NCBI GenBank assembly: GCA_964424715.1
Contig: CAYRJW010000025.1
Span: 1-21,836 of the forward strand
Reading direction: 5' to 3'
From: JAMHZE01 sp964424715
GTDB taxonomy: Bacteria > Pseudomonadota > Alphaproteobacteria > Rickettsiales > UBA8987
DNA length: 21,836 bases
Positions 15,522 to 21,836 of the stretch are shown here, one piece after another; position 1 is the first letter of the stretch; the number at the start of each line of letters is the position of its first letter. The notes beneath the pieces were generated by a model. That model worked only from the letters and a program-made list of their open reading frames with translations. It did no database searches and had not been told where the DNA came from. The translations under genes were made by a program, and so were the position numbers.

Positions 15522-15926
15522 ATGAAGCAACATTCAGCAAAATACCGCGTTTATTACGAGGATACTGATGCCGGAGGGGTAGTTTACTATGGTAATTACC
15601 TTAAATTTGTTGAACGCGCCCGCACCGATTTCCTGCGCGATAGCGGCACCGACCATACGATATTGGCAGAAAAGACCAACTCCTTCTTCGTGGTTAGGAA
15701 GGCAGAGGTGGAATATCTGTTCCCCGGCCGGCTTGATGACATGATCGAGGTTAAGACAGAAATAGTGAAAATAGGCCGCAGCAGCATCGACATGAAGCAG
15801 GATTGCTATAACCAGAATGGTATAAAGCTTGCCGATGTTTTCATTCAGATAGTCTGCGTCACCAATGATGGTAACAAGATAAGATCTACGAAACTTCCCG
15901 ATGATCTGATAAAACATTTTAGCTGA
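15522..15926 (+). CDS. ybgC: YbgC/FadM-type acyl-CoA thioesterase (hotdog fold)
   Basis: A 134-residue single hotdog-domain protein. YbgC enzymes hydrolyse acyl-CoA thioesters and in E. coli are associated with the phospholipid synthesis machinery and the Tol-Pal system. The signature YYEDTDAGGVVYYGNYLKFVERAR spans residues 10-33 and contains the catalytic Asp (EDTDAGGVVYYGNY). It is followed by RKAEVEYLFPGRLDDMIEV. The start has AAAGGA a few bases upstream. The stop overlaps the next ATG by one base (TGATG), so translation is coupled to comM. The usual partner genes tolQRAB-pal are not beside it here. The substrate cannot be read from the sequence. Confidence 0.92.
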   Translation: MKQHSAKYRVYYEDTDAGGVVYYGNYLKFVERARTDFLRDSGTDHTILAEKTNSFFVVRKAEVEYLFPGRLDDMIEVKTEIVKIGRSSIDMKQDCYNQNGIKLADVFIQIVCVTNDGNKIRSTKLPDDLIKHFS

Positions 15927-17437
15927 TGGTAGCAAGGGTTGGAACATTTGCGTTTAACGGCATCGAGGCGATCGATATCGATGTTCAATGTCAGATAGCC
16001 GCCGGAATGCCGAATTTCTTCGTGGTTGGCCTGCCGGATAAGACCGTTGCTGAATCTCGCGAAAGGATAAGGGCTGCGTTCGCATCACTTGGCCTTTCAT
16101 TTCCTTATCAAAGGGTGGTGGTGAATCTATCTCCTGCCGATATCAATAAAGAGGGCAGCCATTTCGATCTGCCGATAATCCTTTCTCTTTTAACCGCGAT
16201 GAAAATTCTGCCACAGGAAAGAATATCGGAATATTACTGCATGGGCGAGATATCGCTTGATGGTTCCATAATAGGCGTAAGCGGTGTACTGCCTGCCGCA
16301 ATTGCAGCCGCAGCTTCCGGCAAAGGTTTTATCTGTCCTGATGAGAATGCGCAGGAAGCCCTATGGGCCTCCAGCGATCTGGAGATATTACCTGCAAAAC
16401 ATGTGCTCGATATTTTGAATCATTTTAAAGAGCGGCAGATATTATCCCGCCCCGTTCTTGAAACAAAGCCGGAACAGATAAATTATCCCGATTTCAAAGA
16501 TGTTAAAGGTCAGGAGATAGCCAAGCGCGCCGCCGAGATATCCGCAAGCGGTGGCCATAATATGTTAATGGTCGGCCCGCCCGGTTCCGGTAAATCCATG
16601 ATAGCATCAAGAATCCCCGGCATCATGCCAGATCTCTCCTCAAAAGATATTCTGGAAACCAGCATGATATATTCCGTCGCCGGTAATCTGCGCGGTGGCA
16701 AGCTTATCACCACAAGACCATATCGCTCGCCGCACCATAATGCCTCTATGCCTGCGATGATAGGCGGCGGCACAAAAGCAAAACCCGGAGAGATATCTCT
16801 TGCTCATAACGGCATATTATTCCTCGATGAACTTCCCGAATTCACCCGCCAGGTGATAGATTCTCTGCGCCAGCCCATTGAAACCGGTGATGTCACCGTT
16901 TCCCGTGTAAAGGCCCATGTTACCTATCCCGCCAATTTTCAGCTCGTAGGCGCCATGAACCCATGCAAATGCGGCTATTTAAGCGACCCGTCACGTTGCT
17001 GTTCCAAAGCGCCAAAATGTGCCTCTGAATATCAGATGAAACTTTCCGGCCCGTTGCTTGATAGAATAGATATCCATGTTGAAGTACCCGCCCAGAACCC
17101 GATGGAAGCCTACAATAAAAAGGATAGCGAATCCTCTGCCTCCATCAGAAGAAGAGTGTTAATGGCTTGCGAGATACAGCGCGAAAGGTTCAAAAATTCC
17201 GAGACAAAATCCAATTCCGAAATAGAAGGTGAAGCGCTTGAGAAATTCTGTATAATGGAAGAAAGCGCCCGCGAGATATTTGAAAAAGGCGTTGAGATGC
17301 TAAGGCTTTCCATGCGCGGCCATGCAAGAGTATTGCGGGTTGCCCGCACCATCGCCGATATGGATAACAGCGAAATAATAGCCAAAAAACATATCTCCGA
17401 AGCGCTTTCTTACAGACAAATAAATTATGCAAGATAA
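15926..17437 (+). CDS. comM: YifB/ComM family Mg-chelatase-like AAA+ ATPase
   Basis: ComM is a hexameric AAA+ helicase that promotes branch migration during integration of DNA taken up by natural transformation. Homologues occur widely in non-competent bacteria too. The 503 residues match the family length. The N-terminal Lon-like domain reads FNGIEAIDIDVQCQIAAGMP and FFVVGLPDKTVAESRERIRA. Walker A is GPPGSGKS (217-224), Walker B lies in NGILFLDELPEF, and a Cys cluster (NPCKCGY...CC...CASEY) precedes the sensor region GPLLDRIDIHVEVP. All key motifs are present. It overlaps ybgC by one base and ends three bases before the next gene, so it is the second gene of a compact operon that also contains recN, another recombination gene. 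Confidence 0.95.
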   Translation: MVARVGTFAFNGIEAIDIDVQCQIAAGMPNFFVVGLPDKTVAESRERIRAAFASLGLSFPYQRVVVNLSPADINKEGSHFDLPIILSLLTAMKILPQERISEYYCMGEISLDGSIIGVSGVLPAAIAAAASGKGFICPDENAQEALWASSDLEILPAKHVLDILNHFKERQILSRPVLETKPEQINYPDFKDVKGQEIAKRAAEISASGGHNMLMVGPPGSGKSMIASRIPGIMPDLSSKDILETSMIYSVAGNLRGGKLITTRPYRSPHHNASMPAMIGGGTKAKPGEISLAHNGILFLDELPEFTRQVIDSLRQPIETGDVTVSRVKAHVTYPANFQLVGAMNPCKCGYLSDPSRCCSKAPKCASEYQMKLSGPLLDRIDIHVEVPAQNPMEAYNKKDSESSASIRRRVLMACEIQRERFKNSETKSNSEIEGEALEKFCIMEESAREIFEKGVEMLRLSMRGHARVLRVARTIADMDNSEIIAKKHISEALSYRQINYAR

Positions 17438-17440
17438 TAT

Positions 17441-18295
17441 ATGCTTATGCTCGTCTATATAAAATTATTAGCATTATCTCTGGTGCAGGATTCGGTAATA
17501 TTCAAGCCGCGCCCAAGCGGTATACAGGCTATTAAGACCGCCTCAGAATATGGTTTCAAAGATGCCAGTGAAGAAATTATCACCACCGAAGATGGTGAGC
17601 AGATACATTGCTGGGTAGAAAAACCTTCCAACCCGTCAAAGCCCTACATAGTTTTCTTCCACGGCAATACCGGCCACCTTGGCGATGTCGGAAAACCTAA
17701 ATGGGATGAGGAAAAGATAGATCGCAGCTACAGGATAAATTTTCTGAAAACCATGGAAAAGCACGGTTATGGCTTTATCGCAGTTTCTCACCGAGGTTAT
17801 GGTAAAAGTACCGGCAAACCTTCAGAAGAAGGATTTGTTAAAGATATAAAAGCAGTCGCAGAATTAATAAAGGAAAGGAACCTGAAAATAATTATTTCCG
17901 GGGAATCGCTGGGCGCTTTTTCTGCGCTTACCTTAATGCAGCAAATGGAATATTCTGAGGATAAACCCCTTGGAGTCGTGCTTATAGCTCCGTTTTCAAA
18001 CCTTGAAGAAAAAGCCTATGAAACTCACCCTGAATTCAGAAGATTTGATGCAAAAAAATATTTGAGATACGGGTTTGACAATAAAAAGATAATTTCAGAA
18101 ACAAATTTCAAAGGTAGAATTTTAATTCTTCACCCGCAGCAGGATAAAACCACCGGTAATTACCATAGCGAGATATTGCTGGGTGAGGGGCGGAAAAGAG
18201 GACTTGATATGAAGCTTGTGATACTGCAGAATTACGGCCATGTTACATGGGATGCTGAGGTTGTTCTCAAATATCTCTCTCAGGAGATACATTAA
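17441..18295 (+). CDS. Alpha/beta hydrolase, BEM46-like, N-terminally anchored
   Basis: A 284-residue alpha/beta hydrolase with one short hydrophobic N-terminal segment (residues 3-16, then QDSVIFKPRP). This layout is typical of BEM46/ABHD13-like proteins held at the membrane. The oxyanion-hole region is FFHGNTGH (72-79). The nucleophile is Ser156 in SGESLGAF, Asp235 lies in LHPQQDK, and His267 in NYGHVTW, so the triad is complete. The substrate is unknown: esters, lipids or peptides are possible. The gene starts three bases after comM and ends three bases before recN, which is unusual company for a hydrolase. A second ATG two codons in is an equally good start. Family assignment is firm; the finer function is not. 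Confidence 0.85.
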   Translation: MLMLVYIKLLALSLVQDSVIFKPRPSGIQAIKTASEYGFKDASEEIITTEDGEQIHCWVEKPSNPSKPYIVFFHGNTGHLGDVGKPKWDEEKIDRSYRINFLKTMEKHGYGFIAVSHRGYGKSTGKPSEEGFVKDIKAVAELIKERNLKIIISGESLGAFSALTLMQQMEYSEDKPLGVVLIAPFSNLEEKAYETHPEFRRFDAKKYLRYGFDNKKIISETNFKGRILILHPQQDKTTGNYHSEILLGEGRKRGLDMKLVILQNYGHVTWDAEVVLKYLSQEIH

Positions 18296-18298
18296 TTT

Positions 18299-19972
18299 AT
18301 GCTGAATTCCCTTCACATAAAAAACCTTATACTGATAGATTCCGCCGAGATAGATTTCGGCAGTAATTTTAACGTTATCACCGGTGAGACAGGTGCCGGT
18401 AAATCCATATTGCTGGATTGTCTTTCGCTGTGCCTGGGAGAAAAGAATAATAATGTGGAAGTTAAAAAAGGCGCCGAGAAAGGCTCTGTTACTGCACAGT
18501 TCGATATATCATATAACAACGGCATCAAAGAGATATTAAAAGAAATAAATGCTGAAAACTCCGATGAACTGGTGATAAGAAGAACGGTGAACACTTCCGG
18601 CAAAACTCAGGCCTATGTTAATGATGAACCTGTCAGCGTCGGCTTCTTAAAGAAAATATCAAACTCAATAATAGAGATATACGGTCAGCATGATTATTCA
18701 TCACTACTCGATAAAGCTGCGCATATCAGCATACTTGATGAGTTCGGCGGGTATGAAGATTCTCTGGAAGAAGTTAAACAAAAATATCTGGAACTGAAAA
18801 CTGCTCAGCAGAAATTACTGGAAATAAGAACCAAAGCAGATGAGGCCGCGCGCGAGGAAGAATTCATAAAATTCGTTACAAAAGAACTTGAAGCACTGAA
18901 CCTCCGCAAAGGTGAAGAACAGGAACTTGCTGATAAAAGAATAATCCTGCAGCAATCATCAAAGATAAAAGATGCCCTGTCATCGGCCTATGAACAGATA
19001 TCCAGCAATCAGGTATTACAGAATATCTATGCCGCGCAGAAAATAATTTCTAAAACATCAGCTACCATAAATTCCGAAGACTTAAAAACCCGGTTGCAGG
19101 ATATACATAACATCCTTGAACGCTCCGCAATTGAACTGGAAGAGGGAACCAACCGCCTTGATGAGATAAATTCATCGAACGAATTTGATGCCGGCAATAT
19201 CGATAAGATAGATGACCGCTTCTTCGCCATAAAAGAAATAGCCCGCAAATACCGCAAGAATCCTGATGATCTGGTAGATTACCTGGCCGAGCTGAAAGAT
19301 AAGATAGAGCTGATAGAATCCTTCGATTCCATTTTAAAACAGCTTGAGGAAGACTTTAAAAACTCCGAAGAAAATTATCTGGGGACGGCAAACAGACTTT
19401 CAAACAAACGCAAAAAAGCTGCTGAGAAACTTGAGAAAGAAGTGAACTCGAAACTTCCGGAATTAAAAATGGAAGGCGCAAAATTCAAACTGGAATTCTC
19501 TGCCAAAGAAAAAGAAAGCTGGAACGCATCCGGCATTGATAAAATGATATTTACCGCCAGCACCAACAAGGGCCTCGCATTCTCCGAGATAGGAAAGGTC
19601 GCATCCGGCGGCGAACTTTCCCGCCTTATGCTCGCGATAAAGGTCGCCCTCTCACAAACCCGCTCATCCTCCTGCGTGATATTCGATGAAATAGATACCG
19701 GTATCGGCGGCGCCACCGCTGAAGCCGTCGGCAAAAGCCTCGCCGAACTCGGTAGCAAGGTGCAGGTAATATCAATCACCCACCAGCCACAAGTAGCCTC
19801 TAAGGCGCAAGATCATTTTGTGGTAGAAAAAGAATCCGGCAGGATTTCCACCAGAATATCCGTTAAAAAACTAAATGCTAAAGAATCCAATGAAGAGATC
19901 GCCCGTATGCTTTCTGGTGAGAATGTTACAAAAGAAGCCCGCGCCGCGGCGCTGAAACTAAAACTCGTTTAA
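18299..19972 (+). CDS. recN: DNA repair protein RecN (SMC-like ATPase)
   Basis: RecN is an SMC-like protein acting in double-strand break repair and in holding DNA ends together. The 557 residues are the usual length. Walker A is GETGAGKS (29-36) after the start MLNSLHIKNLILIDSAEIDF. The Q-loop region is YGQHDYSSLLD. Two long coiled-coil stretches follow (about 155-235 and 300-395, rich in Glu, Lys and Leu). The C-terminal ABC signature is ASGGELSRLMLAIK and Walker B is CVIFDEIDTGIGG, with SITHQPQVAS after it. Everything needed for ATPase activity is present. It is the last gene of the ybgC-comM-hydrolase-recN run and converges on ilvA with only 34 bases between the stops. Confidence 0.97.
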   Translation: MLNSLHIKNLILIDSAEIDFGSNFNVITGETGAGKSILLDCLSLCLGEKNNNVEVKKGAEKGSVTAQFDISYNNGIKEILKEINAENSDELVIRRTVNTSGKTQAYVNDEPVSVGFLKKISNSIIEIYGQHDYSSLLDKAAHISILDEFGGYEDSLEEVKQKYLELKTAQQKLLEIRTKADEAAREEEFIKFVTKELEALNLRKGEEQELADKRIILQQSSKIKDALSSAYEQISSNQVLQNIYAAQKIISKTSATINSEDLKTRLQDIHNILERSAIELEEGTNRLDEINSSNEFDAGNIDKIDDRFFAIKEIARKYRKNPDDLVDYLAELKDKIELIESFDSILKQLEEDFKNSEENYLGTANRLSNKRKKAAEKLEKEVNSKLPELKMEGAKFKLEFSAKEKESWNASGIDKMIFTASTNKGLAFSEIGKVASGGELSRLMLAIKVALSQTRSSSCVIFDEIDTGIGGATAEAVGKSLAELGSKVQVISITHQPQVASKAQDHFVVEKESGRISTRISVKKLNAKESNEEIARMLSGENVTKEARAAALKLKLV

Positions 19973-19975
19973 CCC

Positions 19976-20003
19976 AGTTACTAGTTACCAGATTCCAGTA
20001 ACT
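19976..20003. repeat. Inverted repeat between convergent recN and ilvA
   Basis: AGTTACT (19976-19982) is complementary to AGTAACT (19997-20003), with a 14-base loop containing another GTTACC. No U tract follows on either strand, so terminator function is doubtful. The AGTTACTAGTTACCAG wording resembles short dispersed repeats common between genes in many bacteria. Confidence 0.5.
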
Positions 20004-20006
20004 CTC

Positions 20007-21263
20007 TTAAACCATATACTCAAACAATTTATCGTCCTTATTCAGTTCGATGAAATTGATGTTGTATTTTTTCATTCTTTCCAGGAACGGGTTGTAATCT
20101 TCACGGTTCTTCAGTTCTATGCCAACAAGCGCAGGGCCTGCTTCTTTATTGTGTTTCTGCATGTATTCGAAGCGGGTTATATCATCATCCTGCCCCAGTA
20201 CATGGTTCACGAATTCTTTCAATGCACCTGGTCTTTGTGCGAAGCGTATCAGGAAATAATGTTTCAAACCCTCATATTGCAGGGCGCGTTCTTTTATTTC
20301 CTGCATACGGTCTATGTCGTTATTGCCGCCGCTTAATATGCATACGACATTCTTGCCTTTAATCTTATCGGCAAAATCATCGAGCGCCGCAACGCTTAGA
20401 GCACCCGCGGGTTCGGCCACTATGGCATCTTTGCTGTAAAGGCTTAGCACGGTTGAACATACTTTTCCTTCCGGAACTAAGTGCATTTCATCGATCACAT
20501 CTTTGCAGATAGGGAAGGTGACATCGCCAACTTTTTTCACTGCTGCGCCATCAACAAAAGTATCTATCTTATCAAGCGTAACCGGTTTGCCGAGTTTCAG
20601 CGCCGTGTACATAGCAGGTGCGCCCTCAGGTTCCAGCGCGATCAATTTTGTTTTCGGTGAAACTTTTTTGAAATAACTGCCAACACCAGCGCAAAGTCCG
20701 CCACCACCGACCGGCATGAACAGGTAATCAACATCTTTCAGGTCTTCCAGTATCTCAACGCCAACAGTTCCCTGACCTTCGATTATCTTAAGATCATCAA
20801 AAGGCGGGATGAAATTCATACCATTCTGTTTTGTGAATTCTTTTGCCGCGGTGGCGCATTCATCAAAATTATCGCCGACCAGTTTCACCTCGATGAAATC
20901 ACCGCCGAACATCTTGGTCTGGCTCACTTTTTGCTTAGGCGTTATGATAGGCATGAACACAAAACCCTTCACTCCGAGCAGCTTGCAGCTATGGGCAAAG
21001 CCCTGTGCATGATTACCGGCACTGGCGCAGACCACGCCTTTTTTGAGCGTTCCAGGCTCAAGGCTTGCCATCATGTTATAAGCGCCGCGCAGCTTGTAAG
21101 AGCGTACCACCTGCAGATCTTCCCGTTTCAGGTACACATTACACTGGTATTTCTCGGAAAGATTGCGGTTCAGCATCAGCGGAGTATGCGTAACCACGCC
21201 TTTAAGCCGTTCATATGTAGCCACGAAATCCAGTTCCGGTCTGTCTTTTTTAAATAAATTCAT
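20007..21263 (-). CDS. ilvA: Threonine ammonia-lyase (threonine dehydratase), short form with ACT-like domain
   Basis: IlvA deaminates threonine to 2-oxobutanoate, the first step of isoleucine synthesis, and is feedback-controlled by isoleucine. The 418 residues fit the short form with one regulatory domain, like the Bacillus protein. The PLP lysine is Lys57 in SYKLRGAYN. CASAGNHAQGFA and the phosphate-binding loop PVGGGGLCAGVG follow, and SGGNNDIDRM closes the catalytic domain. From about residue 335 the ACT-like domain reads FLIRFAQRPGALKEFVNHVL, then QDDDITRFEYMQKHN and GPALVGIEL, a block strongly conserved in this subfamily. No ilvBCD genes are nearby. No Shine-Dalgarno site or attenuator is evident upstream. 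Confidence 0.95.
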   Translation of the reverse strand: MNLFKKDRPELDFVATYERLKGVVTHTPLMLNRNLSEKYQCNVYLKREDLQVVRSYKLRGAYNMMASLEPGTLKKGVVCASAGNHAQGFAHSCKLLGVKGFVFMPIITPKQKVSQTKMFGGDFIEVKLVGDNFDECATAAKEFTKQNGMNFIPPFDDLKIIEGQGTVGVEILEDLKDVDYLFMPVGGGGLCAGVGSYFKKVSPKTKLIALEPEGAPAMYTALKLGKPVTLDKIDTFVDGAAVKKVGDVTFPICKDVIDEMHLVPEGKVCSTVLSLYSKDAIVAEPAGALSVAALDDFADKIKGKNVVCILSGGNNDIDRMQEIKERALQYEGLKHYFLIRFAQRPGALKEFVNHVLGQDDDITRFEYMQKHNKEAGPALVGIELKNREDYNPFLERMKKYNINFIELNKDDKLFEYMV

Positions 21264-21369
21264 TGTTTTTTCAAAGTTTTATTTGGTTGACTCAGGTTTA
21301 TTTGAAATTTTCATACTGTTCAAGTTTAATTTTTTGGTGTGCCCCAAAAGATGTATAACTTAAAAAGCC

Positions 21370-21397
21370 TTGAAAATAGTTTAAAACCAAGTATTAA
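21370..21397 (+). promoter_or_regulatory. Putative promoter of tRNA-His
   Basis: TTGAAA (21370-21375), a 16-base spacer and TATTAA (21392-21397) lie 22 bases before the mature 5' end of tRNA-His. This distance suits a short 5' leader removed by RNase P. The 155 bases between ilvA and the tRNA otherwise hold only AT-rich sequence. Confidence 0.45.
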
Positions 21398-21418
21398 ACC
21401 AGTTCTACCTGATATTAT

Positions 21419-21495
21419 GGCGGATGTAGCTCAGCTGGTAGAGCACCGGTTTGTGGTACCGGTCGTCGCGGGTTCGAGCCCCGTCATTCGCCCCA
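21419..21495 (+). tRNA. tRNA-His (anticodon GTG)
   Basis: A complete cloverleaf can be drawn. The acceptor stem GCGGATG pairs with CATTCGC (one G-U). The extra G at position -1 (21419) faces C73, the identity mark of tRNA-His. The D arm is AGCTCAGCTGGTAGAGC. The anticodon stem CCGGT/ACCGG encloses TTGTGGT, with GTG as anticodon. The T arm is CGGGTTCGAGCCCCG. CCA is encoded (21493-21495). The gene stands alone, in the same orientation as the tRNA-Gly about 290 bases downstream. Confidence 0.97.
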
Positions 21496-21500
21496 TCCTT

Positions 21501-21530
21501 AAGTCTGCACAAGTCTGTAAAAGTCTAAAC
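21501..21530 (+). repeat. Three direct repeats of AAGTCT with a 10-base period
   Basis: AAGTCTGCAC, AAGTCTGTAA and AAGTCTAAAC follow each other exactly, starting six bases after the tRNA-His CCA end. The period is about one helical turn. The units are too short and too close together for a CRISPR array. Confidence 0.8.
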
Positions 21531-21599
21531 AAATAAGGTAGATCAAGGGTTACAAAAGAATTAAAGTATTTCACAGTCTGAATAAGGCTATTGACATCT

Positions 21600-21636
21600 G
21601 GGGGTAAAAAATTAACAACTCAGAATTTTTACCCCC
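21600..21636. repeat. Eleven-bp perfect inverted repeat, GGGGGTAAAAA
   Basis: GGGGGTAAAAA (21600-21610) is perfectly complementary to TTTTTACCCCC (21626-21636), with a 15-base loop. The second arm lacks a following U tract, so it is not a typical terminator. It ends directly at an ATG (21637). Confidence 0.85.
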
Positions 21637-21731
21637 ATGGCTCTGACAAACACAACTATACAAAACAATAACAATTATTTAGCGGAATTAGCGGCTCCGG
21701 AGGCCTTAAGCTGCAATAAATTAAATTTTTC

Positions 21732-21760
21732 TTGCAAAATAGCAGTTTAGCAATTAATTA
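21732..21760 (+). promoter_or_regulatory. Weak candidate promoter of tRNA-Gly
   Basis: TTGCAA (21732-21737), a 17-base spacer and TAATTA (21755-21760) lie 28 bases before the tRNA-Gly 5' end. The -35 hexamer equals that before rpsF and dnaB, but the -10 is a poor match. Confidence 0.25.
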
Positions 21761-21788
21761 AGGTTTCCTATCTCAATACTCATTATAT

Positions 21789-21836
<48 letters not shown>

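Larger units (their letters stand above)
21496..21788 (+). other. Non-coding spacer between tRNA-His and tRNA-Gly
   Basis: These 293 bases hold no convincing gene. They contain three 10-base direct repeats (21501-21530), a TTGACA box at 21591-21596 without a good -10, an 11-bp hairpin (21600-21636), and an open frame of 36 codons at 21637-21747 (MALTNTTIQNNNYLAELAAP...) with no ribosome-binding site. A possible tRNA-Gly promoter lies near the end. A small RNA is possible but not shown. Confidence 0.6.

Noticed and set aside
15442..15540. Longer guaB start at 15540
   Set aside because: The extra 33 residues have no counterpart in IMP dehydrogenases, would overlap ybgC, and would begin upstream of the likely promoter; the ATG at 15441 has AGGAA upstream.
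19976..20003. Terminator between recN and ilvA
   Set aside because: A 7-bp AT-rich stem with a 14-base loop and no U tract on either strand is too weak to call.
21501..21530. CRISPR array
   Set aside because: Repeats are only 6-7 bases with 3-4 base spacing and three copies; there are no cas genes.
21339..21536. 65-residue open frame across tRNA-His
   Set aside because: It runs through a clear tRNA gene and has no coding features.
21600..21636. Intrinsic terminator for tRNA-His
   Set aside because: The stem is strong but is not followed by a U tract and lies over 100 bases downstream of the tRNA.
21637..21747. Small protein gene or tmRNA tag (NNNYLAELAA resembles a proteolysis tag)
   Set aside because: The tag-like residues are not followed by a stop, no tRNA-like half or typical permuted tmRNA structure is nearby, and the open frame has no ribosome-binding site.

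Overview
The window looks like about 22 kb of a moderately AT-rich alphaproteobacterial chromosome. The evidence is the rpsF-rpsR-rplI-dnaB order, a DUF2336 protein (a family known mainly from Alphaproteobacteria), an isoleucyl-tRNA synthetase of the long eukaryote-like type that I recall from Rickettsiales, and ribosomal proteins with low-complexity tails. I cannot place it to order. Three runs of exactly 10 N, all inside genes, show a scaffolded draft, possibly a metagenome bin. One of these joins (in obgE) carries two different copies of the same Obg segment and looks like a mis-assembly.

Layout: positions 1-2097 (minus strand) hold a ribosomal operon rpsF-rpsR-rplI followed by the 5' part of dnaB, with promoters before rpsF and before dnaB. 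Positions 2257-9197 (plus) hold a DUF2336 gene, ileS with a large AT-rich in-frame insertion, cvpA and obgE. Positions 9198-11533 (plus) hold a structured leader, an unrecognised protein made of two similar halves, and pyrG two bases downstream of it. A dispersed-type palindromic repeat and a bidirectional terminator follow. Positions 11666-12490 (minus) hold rplU-rpmA, divergent from dnaN (12715-13866, plus). guaB (minus) converges on dnaN. Divergent from guaB is a tight plus-strand run: ybgC-type thioesterase, comM/yifB, an alpha/beta hydrolase and recN (15522-19972). ilvA (minus) converges on recN. The last 400 bases carry tRNA-His(GTG), a short spacer with direct repeats and a long hairpin, and the start of tRNA-Gly(GCC), which is cut by the window end.

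Functionally this is housekeeping DNA: translation (S6, S18, L9, L21, L27, IleS, ObgE, tRNAs), replication and repair (DnaB, DnaN, RecN, ComM) and nucleotide and amino-acid synthesis (PyrG, GuaB, IlvA). I see no defence island, prophage, transposase, CRISPR array or biosynthetic cluster. The items most worth a second look are the roughly 158-residue insertion in IleS, the duplicated-domain protein coupled to pyrG with hairpins in its leader, the divergent duplicate at the obgE gap, and the hairpin/direct-repeat spacer between the two tRNA genes.
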